Of a stretch of DNA of 9,689 bases, positions 1 through 6,531 are shown in pieces. The translations under genes were made by a program, and so were the position numbers. The DNA comes from an uncultured Bacteroidales bacterium (GTDB taxonomy: Bacteria > Bacteroidota > Bacteroidia > Bacteroidales > Muribaculaceae): NCBI GenBank assembly GCA_900554345.1, contig USHH01000070.1, positions 1 to 9,689 of the forward strand. Reading direction: 5' to 3'. The notes beneath the pieces were generated by a model. The model was not told the DNA's origin. It saw only the letters and a program-made list of their open reading frames with translations, and searched no databases. Position 1 is the first letter of the stretch. Each line of letters begins with the position of its first letter.

Positions 1-197
1 CCGCCGCGGGAGTAAGCCTCATGACGGCGCCCCGGGTCGCCGCGGCGCTTCTTCTGGCGCGGGGGCATGCCGGCGGCGCGGCGCATATAGTCTTCGGCCT
101 TGCGCGCCATGTAGCGCATGAGCAGCGGGCGCAGCAGCCGGGCGAGGAGCGGCAGCAGCGCGGAGACCATGATGATGATTATAAGCAGCACTCCCAT
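1..197 (-). CDS. Small membrane protein, DUF4834-like (C-terminus cut off by window edge)
   Basis: The frame opens with an ATG at 197-195, one base after the pssA stop codon, and stays open to the window edge, giving about 65 residues. The N-terminus (MGVLLIIIIMVSALLPLLAR) is a single hydrophobic segment. It is followed by a strongly basic stretch rich in Arg, Lys and Gln (about residues 30-65), so the protein should be anchored by one helix with a charged cytoplasmic tail. A small protein of this shape, annotated DUF4834, commonly follows pssA in Bacteroidetes; that context is the main reason for the name. Its function is unknown. The near-zero spacing suggests cotranscription, and perhaps translational coupling, with pssA. 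The protein is too short here to confirm the family by sequence alone. Confidence 0.6.
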   Translation of the reverse strand, partial: MGVLLIIIIMVSALLPLLARLLRPLLMRYMARKAEDYMRRAAGMPPRQKKRRGDPGRRHEAYSRG

Positions 198-198
198 A

Positions 199-897
199 TC
201 ACGAAGGGCGCACGGCCAGCGAGAGAAGCACGTAGAACACTATCAGCCAGAGGAGGCCTCCGACGCCGAGGCAGAAGACGCAGACCGGGGCGGCGGCTAT
301 GAGCAGCCAGCGGGAGGCGTTGCCGCGCCATCCCCAGGAGTGGAACTTCAGCGATATGATGCGCACGGGGCTGAGCATCAGCCAGCACTCCAGCAGGAGC
401 AACGGGATGAAGACATACCACAGCGTGAGGAACGAGACCCCGGAGAGGGCGAGCGCCACGTAGCCGATCCAGAAGATGGCGTTGGCGGGCACGGGGAGGC
501 CGATGAAGGTGACGCTCTGGCGGGTGTCGATGTTGAAGCGGGCGAGGCGCAGGGCGCAGGCCACGGGGATGAGGAGGGCGCCCCAGGCGAGGGGGCCGGC
601 GCCGAGCGTGGAGAGGGCGTTGAGCAGGATCATGGCCGGAGCCACGCCGAAGCTCACGAGGTCGCAGAGCGAGTCGAGCTCCTTGCCGACATTGCTGTAG
701 GCGTGGAGCAGACGGGCGGCGAAGCCGTCGAGGAAGTCGGCCACGGCGGCGATGCCGATGAAGATATATGCCCACTCGAAGCCTGAGAGGCCCCACAGGG
801 GCGCCGCGCCGCGCCAGGCGCAGCTCACGGCGACGCATCCCGAGAGGATATTGAGACACGTGATGCAGTTTGGTATCTGACGAATCACAGCATTCAT
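199..897 (-). CDS. pssA: CDP-diacylglycerol--serine O-phosphatidyltransferase
   Basis: This integral membrane enzyme transfers phosphatidate from CDP-diacylglycerol to L-serine, making phosphatidylserine, the substrate of the Psd encoded just upstream. The 232-residue product carries the CDP-alcohol phosphatidyltransferase signature: D57-G58-x2-A61-R62-x8-G71-x3-D75-x3-D79, with D54 just before it. These aspartates bind the metal ions and the CDP moiety in the family. Several hydrophobic helices lie around the motif and through the C-terminal two thirds, as expected for the six-helix fold. The length is normal for the bacterial PssA type also found in Bacillus. The ATG at 897-895 gives the standard short N-terminus (MNAVIRQIPNCITCLNILSG), in which the N-x-x-T-x-x-N pattern typical of the family is visible. 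It lies 11 nt after the psd stop, so psd and pssA form one leftward operon. Confidence 0.95.
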   Translation of the reverse strand: MNAVIRQIPNCITCLNILSGCVAVSCAWRGAAPLWGLSGFEWAYIFIGIAAVADFLDGFAARLLHAYSNVGKELDSLCDLVSFGVAPAMILLNALSTLGAGPLAWGALLIPVACALRLARFNIDTRQSVTFIGLPVPANAIFWIGYVALALSGVSFLTLWYVFIPLLLLECWLMLSPVRIISLKFHSWGWRGNASRWLLIAAAPVCVFCLGVGGLLWLIVFYVLLSLAVRPS

Positions 898-908
898 AAT
901 CTATCACA

Positions 909-1574
909 TTATATATGGGCCACACGGGCCACGGGAGTGACGCCCCCCTTCACGTTCTGCCCCATAGCCACGAGCACCTCGGCGTCGAGCGGGAGGTAGA
1001 GGTCGACGCGGCTGCCGAACTTTATGAAGCCCATGTGGCCGTCGATGTCGGCGCGGTGGCCGCGGCGGGCGTAGGTGACGATGCGGCGGGCCATGGCGCC
1101 GGCGATCTGGCGGGCGGCGATGCGGCGCCCGTTGTCCATCACCATCCCGATGGTGCAGCGCTCGTTCTCCGAGCTGGCCTTCGGAAGATAGGCGGAGAGG
1201 AAGCGGCCGCGGCGGTGGCGCACATACTCCACGGTGCCGTCGACAGGATACCAGTTGGCATGGACATTGAGCGGCGACATGAAGACGGAGAGCATCAGGG
1301 CGTCACCGCCGATATACTCATCCTCGCGCACACGCTCGATGGCCACCACATGGCCGTCGACCGACGACACCACATGGTCGCGCCGCTCCCCGCGGTAGGT
1401 GCGCTTCGGAGAGCGGAAGAAATTGAAGACGAAAAGGTAGACCACCGCCGAGGCCACGGTGAAGACCAGGGGGATGACCACCGGCGGCATGAAGAGCCAC
1501 ACCGGCACGTTGAGCGCCGTGAGCACCAGGAACAGTAGGATCAGTATGTTTGTGCCTTCGCGGTGTATTTTCAC
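909..1574 (-). CDS. psd: Phosphatidylserine decarboxylase, short archaeal-type
   Basis: This enzyme decarboxylates phosphatidylserine to phosphatidylethanolamine at the membrane, using a pyruvoyl group made by self-cleavage. From a GTG start at 1574 the product is 221 residues, the usual size of the short Psd class. Two hydrophobic segments (about residues 10-29 and 32-52) precede FFRSP (52-56). The D-H-S self-cleavage residues appear as D73 (SSVDG), H105 (NVHANWYPVDG) and S188 in FGS (186-188), so cleavage is expected between G187 and S188 and leaves a small pyruvoyl subunit of 34 residues. The frame stays open for another 54 codons upstream to an ATG at 1736. That part covers the predicted promoters and reads as non-family sequence, so I reject it. 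The GTG gives V-K-I-H-R-E-G-T, which matches the conserved family start. It is the first gene of the psd-pssA operon. Confidence 0.92.
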   Translation of the reverse strand: MKIHREGTNILILLFLVLTALNVPVWLFMPPVVIPLVFTVASAVVYLFVFNFFRSPKRTYRGERRDHVVSSVDGHVVAIERVREDEYIGGDALMLSVFMSPLNVHANWYPVDGTVEYVRHRRGRFLSAYLPKASSENERCTIGMVMDNGRRIAARQIAGAMARRIVTYARRGHRADIDGHMGFIKFGSRVDLYLPLDAEVLVAMGQNVKGGVTPVARVAHI

Positions 1575-1619
1575 ATTCAGGGATGGGGCCCGGTGGTGGA
1601 GGGCACCCGAGAGTAGATG

Positions 1620-1651
1620 CAAAATTACACATTTTCCCGATATATCACAAA
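1620..1651 (-). promoter_or_regulatory. Promoter of the psd-pssA operon
   Basis: Read on the minus strand, TTTG at 1651-1648 is followed after 20 nt by TAATTTTG at 1627-1620. This matches the Bacteroidetes sigma-ABfr consensus (TTTG, 19-21 nt, TAnnTTTG). Transcription would start near 1615, about 40 nt before the GTG of psd. This also explains why the ATG at 1736 cannot be the used start. Confidence 0.65.
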
Positions 1652-1666
1652 TTTTTGATAACTTTG
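1632..1666 (+). promoter_or_regulatory. Promoter of the lipid kinase gene
   Basis: TAACTTTG at 1659-1666 is a full -7 match. The -33 box is weak: the best candidate is the TTTT/TTTC run at 1632-1636, with a gap slightly longer than usual. The start of transcription would be near 1671, leaving a leader of about 75 nt before the ATG at 1748. The promoter interleaves with that of psd on the other strand. Confidence 0.5.
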
Positions 1667-1747
1667 CAGCCGGAAGCGCCCCGGCGCCGCCGACCCACCT
1701 GAAATTATCCACAGCAAAAACCAACAACACCAGCACCAGAAGCCAAG

Positions 1748-2731
1748 ATGCCGACCACGACCACCACCCCGAAAGCCATGCTCATCATCAACCCGATAGC
1801 CGGCACACGCCCGAAGCAGGGCGTGGCCCAGCACGTGGCCACCCGGCTCGGAGAGGCCGGCTACACGGTCGACATCCTCGAGACGCAGGGGCCCGGCGAC
1901 GCCCGGCGCTTCGCGGCGCGGGGTGCGGCCGAAGGCTACGACATGGTGATAGCCGCGGGAGGCGACGGCACGGTCAACCAGGCGGCCTCGGCGCTCTGCG
2001 GCACGCAGACCCCCCTGGGCATCGTGCCCCTCGGCTCCGGCAACGGCCTCGCGCGCTCCTTGGGCATCCCCTCCGACATCCAGTATGCCACCGACATCCT
2101 GCTCCGGGGCAACGTGATGACCTGCGACCACGGCAGGGTGAACGGCCGCGACTTCTTCTGCACGTTCGGCGTGGGCTTCGACGCCGCCGTGAGCGAGCGC
2201 TTCGCACAGGAGCGACACCGCGGGCGCACCACCTACGTCAAGAACGTGATCCGCGAGTTCCTTAAATACAGCCCCGAGTCGTATGCAATCTCCATCGGCG
2301 GCCGCGTCGTGACGGAGAGGGCCTTCCTGATCGCCGTCTGCAACGCCTCGCAATACGGCAACAACGCCTACATCGCGCCCATGGCGCGCCTCGACGACGG
2401 ATTCCTCGACATGATTGTGGTGCACTCCGGCAATGTGCTCGAGAAGGCGCTGGTGGGAGTCGACCTGCTCACAGGCTACATCGACCGCAACACGCTCATC
2501 GAGTCGTTTCGCATATCGTCGGCCGCCATCAGCAGGCTCGAGGCCGGCCCGGCGCATATCGACGGCGAGCCCGCGGAGCTGGGGAAGGTGATCAACGTGG
2601 AATGCCGCCCCGCATCCCTGCGCATCCTCGCTCCCGACAAAGAGTCATCGTTCAGGCCCATCATCTCGCCCGTGAAGTCGTTTTTCGATGACATACGCTA
2701 CGACCTACGGGCACTCATCAGGCGCCAGTAG
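1748..2731 (+). CDS. Diacylglycerol/sphingosine kinase family lipid kinase
   Basis: This is a soluble or membrane-associated ATP-dependent kinase of the DAGK/LCB5 (YegS/BmrU-like) family that phosphorylates a lipid alcohol. The 327-residue length is typical. The catalytic domain begins with INPIAG (14-19), then the nucleotide-binding GGDGTVNQ (71-78) and LGSGNGLARSLGIP (95-108). The C-terminal beta-sandwich domain carries CNASQYGNNAYIAP (198-211), LDDGFLD (215-221) and HIDGEP (270-275), the usual late acidic motif. The substrate cannot be read from the sequence. Diacylglycerol would fit the neighbouring phosphatidylserine and phosphatidylethanolamine genes, and a sphingoid base is also possible because many Bacteroidetes make sphingolipids. 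The ATG at 1748 adds MPTTTTTPKA, a low-complexity start, ahead of a second possible ATG at codon 11, which would begin directly at the conserved core. The gene is divergent from psd. Confidence 0.9.
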   Translation: MPTTTTTPKAMLIINPIAGTRPKQGVAQHVATRLGEAGYTVDILETQGPGDARRFAARGAAEGYDMVIAAGGDGTVNQAASALCGTQTPLGIVPLGSGNGLARSLGIPSDIQYATDILLRGNVMTCDHGRVNGRDFFCTFGVGFDAAVSERFAQERHRGRTTYVKNVIREFLKYSPESYAISIGGRVVTERAFLIAVCNASQYGNNAYIAPMARLDDGFLDMIVVHSGNVLEKALVGVDLLTGYIDRNTLIESFRISSAAISRLEAGPAHIDGEPAELGKVINVECRPASLRILAPDKESSFRPIISPVKSFFDDIRYDLRALIRRQ

Positions 2732-2733
2732 GG

Positions 2734-2765
2734 GCAGACGGGAGATTTCTGCAATAAGATTTTTT
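2734..2765 (+). terminator. Possible weak terminator after the lipid kinase gene
   Basis: A 5-bp stem GCAGA (2734-2738) / TCTGC (2748-2752) with a 9-nt loop is followed, after seven bases, by six Ts at 2760-2765. The stem is short and the T run is offset, so this is weak evidence. It is the only candidate close to the stop codon. Confidence 0.25.
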
Positions 2766-2837
2766 AACATTCGACATAGGAAATTATCAAAGAAAACAAT
2801 AAAAACCACAAAAAAACAAAACTTTTCTTTAAAATCT

Positions 2838-2869
2838 CTTGTTTTTAAAAATGAAAAGTAATACTTTTG
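2838..2869 (+). promoter_or_regulatory. Promoter of the large surface protein gene
   Basis: CTTG at 2838-2841 (three of four bases of the -33 TTTG box) is followed after exactly 20 nt by TACTTTTG at 2862-2869, a full match to the Bacteroidetes -7 element. It sits in an AT-rich tract, which often marks strong promoters. The predicted start near 2873-2876 leaves a leader of about 170 nt. Confidence 0.6.
2854..2868. repeat. 15-nt palindrome overlapping the -7 box
   Basis: AAAAGTA (2854-2860) and TACTTTT (2862-2868) are perfect inverted arms around a single central A. The right arm lies on the -7 element, so a dimeric regulator bound here would block RNA polymerase. The low-complexity AT-rich context makes chance occurrence possible. 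Confidence 0.35.
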
Positions 2870-2879
2870 TGGTGATTTA

Positions 2880-2975
2880 ATGCACGGCGACACGCGTAGG
2901 CTCCGGCCCGAACGCCCAAGCCGCGCCGATTATCCTACACAAACAGCTACACCGAAGGTTGAATATCATCCCTGA
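2880..2975 (+). CDS. Possible 31-codon leader ORF
   Basis: An ATG at 2880, only a few bases after the predicted transcription start, opens a frame of 31 codons ending in TGA at 2973-2975. The peptide starts MHGDTRRLRPERPSR and is rich in Arg and Pro, with no hydrophobic segment. It resembles no family I know. Its position, before a hairpin and in the leader of a large exported protein, would suit a leader peptide or translated uORF. A 31-codon open frame is easily met by chance in this base composition, so this is a tentative call. Confidence 0.15.
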   Translation: MHGDTRRLRPERPSRADYPTQTATPKVEYHP

Positions 2976-2988
2976 CATACAGAAACCG

Positions 2989-3007
2989 GAGGCGGCCCGG
3001 CCGCCTC
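2989..3007 (+). promoter_or_regulatory. GC-rich hairpin in the leader RNA
   Basis: GAGGCGG (2989-2995) pairs perfectly with CCGCCTC (3001-3007) across a 5-nt loop, making a 7-bp stem that is almost all GC, 42 nt before the ATG. No T run follows, so it is not an intrinsic terminator. It could stabilise the leader, act in translational control, or be a simple insulating stem. Confidence 0.4.
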
Positions 3008-3048
3008 ACAGACGAGACTAACAATTACCTATTTATAAACCAACACTT

Positions 3049-6000
3049 ATGCAGATGAAAAAATTCATTACATTGTGTCTGTCGGCTGCCTTACTGGGCG
3101 GCGCCCTCTCCGCGGAGGCCGTCACCCCCAACGAGGCACGCGCGATGATCAAGGAAGGGAAAGCCCTCAAGCTGCGTCACAACGGCTTCAGAAGCACCCC
3201 CACCGGCATCAAGAACGCTCCCGGCACAACCGGCGTATCAAGAATCGACAACGGCAGGAACGTCAATCCTCTGGCGAAGAAGGCCCCGCAGCGCATCACT
3301 GCCGGCGGCTCCGAGATCTACGCCTGGAGCGTCTATGACGTCAACCAGACCCCTCCGGGCCTCTACCAGGTAGACGAGTCATCACTCAGCCTGATGTGGA
3401 ACGACCCCTTCTACACCGACAATGAGTATACACTCTCATCGGGTTACCTCAAGGACGGCAAGATCTACGGCGCCGCCGTAGACACATTCTGGGGCATGAT
3501 CTTCGCCTACACACAGGTAGTATGGGACTTCCAGACAGGCGAGGTGCTCTCGCAGGAGGAGCTCGACCTCAACACGATGCCCTACTTCGGGCGCATGGCC
3601 TACAATCCCGATGACGACTGCATCTACGGCACAGGCCTCTACGCTCCCTACGACGGGGGCGCCACACAGCTGCTCCTCAAGGCTCAGGCCGACGACTGGA
3701 GCCAGGTGGAGGTGCTCGCCGAGCTTTCCAACGAGTCTGCCCTCGGCGCAATGTGCTACAACGGCGTTGACGGCTGCCTCTATGGCGTGAACTCCAACGG
3801 CGAGTTCGTAAGAATCACCACCGAGGGCGAGATGACTCCTCTCTTCCCCTTAGGCCTCGAGAGCCTCGGCTTCAACCCCGGCTACTACTTCGGCCTCATC
3901 TACAGCCCGGTGGAGAACGTATTCTACGCCAACCCCAACGCGGAGACAACATCCTGGATCATCACCATCGACCCGGCATCGGAGAATGTAGACATCCAGT
4001 ATGAGCTCGCAGGCGGCAACCAGCTCGCCCAGATGTTCACCACCGACGAGGTCGTGACCGACCCGCTGAAGCCCGCTCGCCCCTCGCTGGTGCGCAACGT
4101 CTTCATGCAGGGCTCCACAAGCGGATGGAACATCTACGAGATGCCGACCGAATTCGCTGACGGCACACCCATCCAGGGCAACATCAAGTATACCGCCCTT
4201 CTCGACGGCGAGGTCTACAAGACCGGCAACGCCCGTCCCGGCCAGCAGGTGCGCGTGGTCTACAGGAAGCTCAACGAGGGTCCCCGCAACTTCGGCATGT
4301 ATGTCGATGTAGACGGCCACCAGAGCAACACCCTGTCGAAGAAGGTATGGATCGGCTTCGACACACCCGCAGCTCCGCAGAACGTGAAGATCGACGGCGA
4401 CCAGCTCACATGGGACGCTGTCTACAGCAGTGAGAACGGCGGCTACGTCAACTACTCCGACGTGACCTACACCGTTTACTTCAACGGCGAGATCTTCGAG
4501 GGCATCAAGGGCACAAGCTGGACACTCGACCTCCCCGAGGAGGGCGACCTGGCAGTGTATGACGCTATCGTGCTCGCATGCTACAGAGGCAGCGAGTCGG
4601 CCGGCACCCACTCCAACAGCGTGATCGTGGGCCAGCCCCTCACCCTTCCCTACAACATCGTGCCCACTGCCGAGCAGGCCGCCATCTGCTCCGTGGTCGA
4701 CGCCAACCAGGACGGCATCCGCTGGAGCTACAGCGCTGACAACGAGGCCTTCATGATGGGCTATTCGGCAGCCGGTGTAGAGAACGACGACTGGGTGATC
4801 CTTCCTCCGTTCAAACTCGAGAACGCCGGCAGGTATATCTCCATGGCATTCGACGTGGCAATCCGCTCCACCAACTATCCCGACGAGGAGATCTCCGTAT
4901 ATCTCGGCACATCCAACGATCCCGAGTCGATGACACAGTGCCTCGTAGAGCCCTTCCAGCCCATGGACGGCGAGAGCAACGCCTTCCAGAACGTCAGCAC
5001 CATCTTCAAGTGTGAGCAGGCCGGCACATACTACCTCGGCTTCCGCTGCACATCTGCTCCCGACCAGATGGGTCTCCTCCTGAAGAACATCATCGTCGAG
5101 GACAACAACATCACCGACAAGTCGCCCGCCGCGGTGACCAACCTCGAGGCTGACGCAGCCGAGGAGGGTGAGCTCTCCGCCACCATCGGCTTCAACATGC
5201 CTTCCAAGGATATGCTCGGCAACGACCTCGCATCCGACGCTGAACTCGTGGCCACAGTATCCTCGCCCGTAGAGACCAAGACAGTGAAGGGCGCTCCCGG
5301 CAGCCGCCAGAGCCTCGACATCACCACCATGCAGAGCATGAACCAGATCTCCGTCTATGTTTCGCAGGGCGCACTCAACAGTCCGAAGGAGACTGTGGGC
5401 GTCTACACCGGCGTTTACGTCCCCGCGACTCCGCAGGTGACTTCCGTGACTGTAGCCGACGACATGTCGAGCATGACAATCGAATGGGATCCCGTGACCG
5501 AGGCCGACGAGCCAGGTGCATACGTGGGCGACAACATCACCTACACCACCTACCAGGGTGTTCAGAGCATCTTCGGCACAATGTGGTATGAGCTCGAGAG
5601 CGGCCTCACCGAGTGCAGCTACACCTACTCCGTAGAGGAAGGCGCTCCCATGGAGCTCGCAGCCATCGGCGTTGCATCGTTCAACGAGGCAGGCAGCACC
5701 GGCTACCTGAACTACGGCCAGGGTCTCGTGGGCACAGCCTACACTCTCCCGATCGAGAACGACTTCACAGCCGGCGAGCTCGCCATCTCGCCCTGGATGT
5801 TCTACCGTCCGACAGAGGACTTCACAGGCTCATGGGGCTGGATCGACGACCTCACACCGTTCGGCTATGAGGCAGGTCTCTACGGCCTCGGCGCTACAGG
5901 CGAAGAGGGTACAAAGGCCGGTATATCCATCCCGCGCTTCTCGACCAAGGACGTAGAGAACGCAACGGTTGTCCTCCACTTCTACGCTGACTGCAAGGTG

Positions 6001-6441
6001 ACGCTCGACGCCATGTGGGTAGGCCAGGGCGACGCTGAGAACATCCAGCTCGCCGAATTCAACGGCGAGGACAGCCCGCGCGAGATCGAGGTATCGCTCC
6101 CGACCGAGCTCCTCGGCAAGGACTGGGTACAGGTCAACATCATCTGCGAATTCACAGGCGAGGCCCAGACATTCGCGATGACATACGTAGGCGTGACCGA
6201 CCAGGCTCCGCAGGGCGGCACGGTATCCGTAGGCAACGTGAAGGCCTCCACCGGCATCTTCGGCGGCAAGGGCATAATCACTGTCCAGGGTCTCGAGGGC
6301 TCCAACGTGACCATCTCCAACGTCAACGGCGCAGTGGTTGCCAACGGCGTAGCCCGCTCCAACAACGCCGTCTACACTCTCGACAAGGGTGTATACGTAG
6401 TGAAGGCAGGTAAGAAAGAGGCCAAGGTGATTGTTCGCTAA
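3049..6441 (+). CDS. Large exported modular protein with propeller-like, FN3-like and jelly-roll-like domains and a C-terminal sorting-type domain
   Basis: The 1130-residue product starts with a signal peptide (KK at 4-5, hydrophobic core 6-20, likely cleavage after A22 or A24). ATG 3055 (MKKF) is an equally good start. Residues about 88-335 look like a beta-propeller: related strands recur at Y133 (LKDGKIYG), Y185 (NPDDDCIYG), Y237 (NGVDGCLYG) and Y285 (SPVENVFYA), spaced 52, 52 and 48 residues. FN3-like segments follow at about 439-526, 692-787 and 792-893, each opening with a Pro-rich hinge such as PAAPQNVKI. Jelly-roll or choice-of-anchor-like modules lie at about 529-686 and 900-1060; the first ends in LLLKNIIVED, a pattern typical of that group. 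Residues 1065-1130 (GIITVQG, NVTISNVNG, GVYVVKAG, KVIVR) resemble a T9SS type A sorting domain or DUF6383. I see no catalytic motif. A carbohydrate- or protein-binding surface role is inference. The gene is monocistronic, with its own promoter and terminator. Confidence 0.85.
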   Translation: MQMKKFITLCLSAALLGGALSAEAVTPNEARAMIKEGKALKLRHNGFRSTPTGIKNAPGTTGVSRIDNGRNVNPLAKKAPQRITAGGSEIYAWSVYDVNQTPPGLYQVDESSLSLMWNDPFYTDNEYTLSSGYLKDGKIYGAAVDTFWGMIFAYTQVVWDFQTGEVLSQEELDLNTMPYFGRMAYNPDDDCIYGTGLYAPYDGGATQLLLKAQADDWSQVEVLAELSNESALGAMCYNGVDGCLYGVNSNGEFVRITTEGEMTPLFPLGLESLGFNPGYYFGLIYSPVENVFYANPNAETTSWIITIDPASENVDIQYELAGGNQLAQMFTTDEVVTDPLKPARPSLVRNVFMQGSTSGWNIYEMPTEFADGTPIQGNIKYTALLDGEVYKTGNARPGQQVRVVYRKLNEGPRNFGMYVDVDGHQSNTLSKKVWIGFDTPAAPQNVKIDGDQLTWDAVYSSENGGYVNYSDVTYTVYFNGEIFEGIKGTSWTLDLPEEGDLAVYDAIVLACYRGSESAGTHSNSVIVGQPLTLPYNIVPTAEQAAICSVVDANQDGIRWSYSADNEAFMMGYSAAGVENDDWVILPPFKLENAGRYISMAFDVAIRSTNYPDEEISVYLGTSNDPESMTQCLVEPFQPMDGESNAFQNVSTIFKCEQAGTYYLGFRCTSAPDQMGLLLKNIIVEDNNITDKSPAAVTNLEADAAEEGELSATIGFNMPSKDMLGNDLASDAELVATVSSPVETKTVKGAPGSRQSLDITTMQSMNQISVYVSQGALNSPKETVGVYTGVYVPATPQVTSVTVADDMSSMTIEWDPVTEADEPGAYVGDNITYTTYQGVQSIFGTMWYELESGLTECSYTYSVEEGAPMELAAIGVASFNEAGSTGYLNYGQGLVGTAYTLPIENDFTAGELAISPWMFYRPTEDFTGSWGWIDDLTPFGYEAGLYGLGATGEEGTKAGISIPRFSTKDVENATVVLHFYADCKVTLDAMWVGQGDAENIQLAEFNGEDSPREIEVSLPTELLGKDWVQVNIICEFTGEAQTFAMTYVGVTDQAPQGGTVSVGNVKASTGIFGGKGIITVQGLEGSNVTISNVNGAVVANGVARSNNAVYTLDKGVYVVKAGKKEAKVIVR

Positions 6442-6466
6442 GCCACTTCCCTACTACCCATAATCA

Positions 6467-6496
6467 GAAAGGCGCCTCCGGGCGCCTTTCTTTTTT
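6467..6496 (+). terminator. Strong intrinsic terminator of the surface protein gene
   Basis: GAAAGGCGCC (6467-6476) pairs perfectly over 10 bp with GGCGCCTTTC (6481-6490). The loop is TCCG closed by C-G, a UNCG-type stable tetraloop. Six Ts (6491-6496) follow directly. It lies 26 nt after the stop codon. Confidence 0.93.
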
Positions 6497-6527
6497 ATTG
6501 CATACTGATGAAAATTGAGTAACTTTG
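6497..6527 (+). promoter_or_regulatory. Promoter of rnpA
   Basis: ATTG at 6497-6500 (three of four bases of the -33 box) is followed after 19 nt by TAACTTTG at 6520-6527, a full -7 match. The promoter begins on the base after the terminator T run. Transcription should start near 6531-6533, on top of the GTG start codon of rnpA. Confidence 0.65.
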
Positions 6528-6531
6528 CAGC

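Larger units (their letters stand above)
2732..3048. other. Non-coding spacer and leader upstream of the surface protein
   Basis: There is no convincing gene in this 317-nt gap. Its left half (about 2752-2880) is conspicuously AT-rich, with runs of A and T, against GC-rich flanking genes. Its right half (2880-3048) is mixed in composition and should be transcribed as a leader of about 170 nt. It holds the promoter, palindrome, possible short ORF and GC hairpin listed separately. The last 30 nt before the ATG are A/T-rich without a Shine-Dalgarno site, the usual Bacteroidetes initiation context. Confidence 0.7.

Noticed and set aside
118..786. Plus-strand open frame of 222 codons opposite pssA
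   Set aside because: It is antisense to a gene with a complete CDP-alcohol phosphatidyltransferase signature. The product is a run of Glu, Gly and Ala typical of GC-rich shadow frames.
915..1538. Plus-strand open frame of 207 codons opposite psd
   Set aside because: Antisense shadow rich in His, Asp and Ala. The psd frame has the D-H-S residues and family length.
1625..2557. Minus-strand open frame of 310 codons antisense to the lipid kinase
   Set aside because: It is a shadow of a GC-rich gene. The plus-strand frame carries GGDGT, GSGNG and DGEP motifs, while this product is compositionally odd and matches no family. It also runs into the promoter region.
2705..2893. Minus-strand frame of 62 codons over the AT-rich spacer, with a Phe-rich hydrophobic part
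   Set aside because: The hydrophobicity comes from A/T runs read as Phe, Lys and Ile. It starts inside the plus-strand promoter region, overlaps the end of the lipid kinase gene and has no promoter of its own.
2989..3007. Leader hairpin as a transcription attenuator
   Set aside because: No T run follows the stem, so intrinsic termination is unlikely. It is kept only as a possible translation or stability element.
3850..4611. Minus-strand open frame of 253 codons inside the surface protein gene
   Set aside because: The plus-strand frame is continuous for 1130 codons with a signal peptide and modular domains. The opposite frame lies wholly within it and has no motif.
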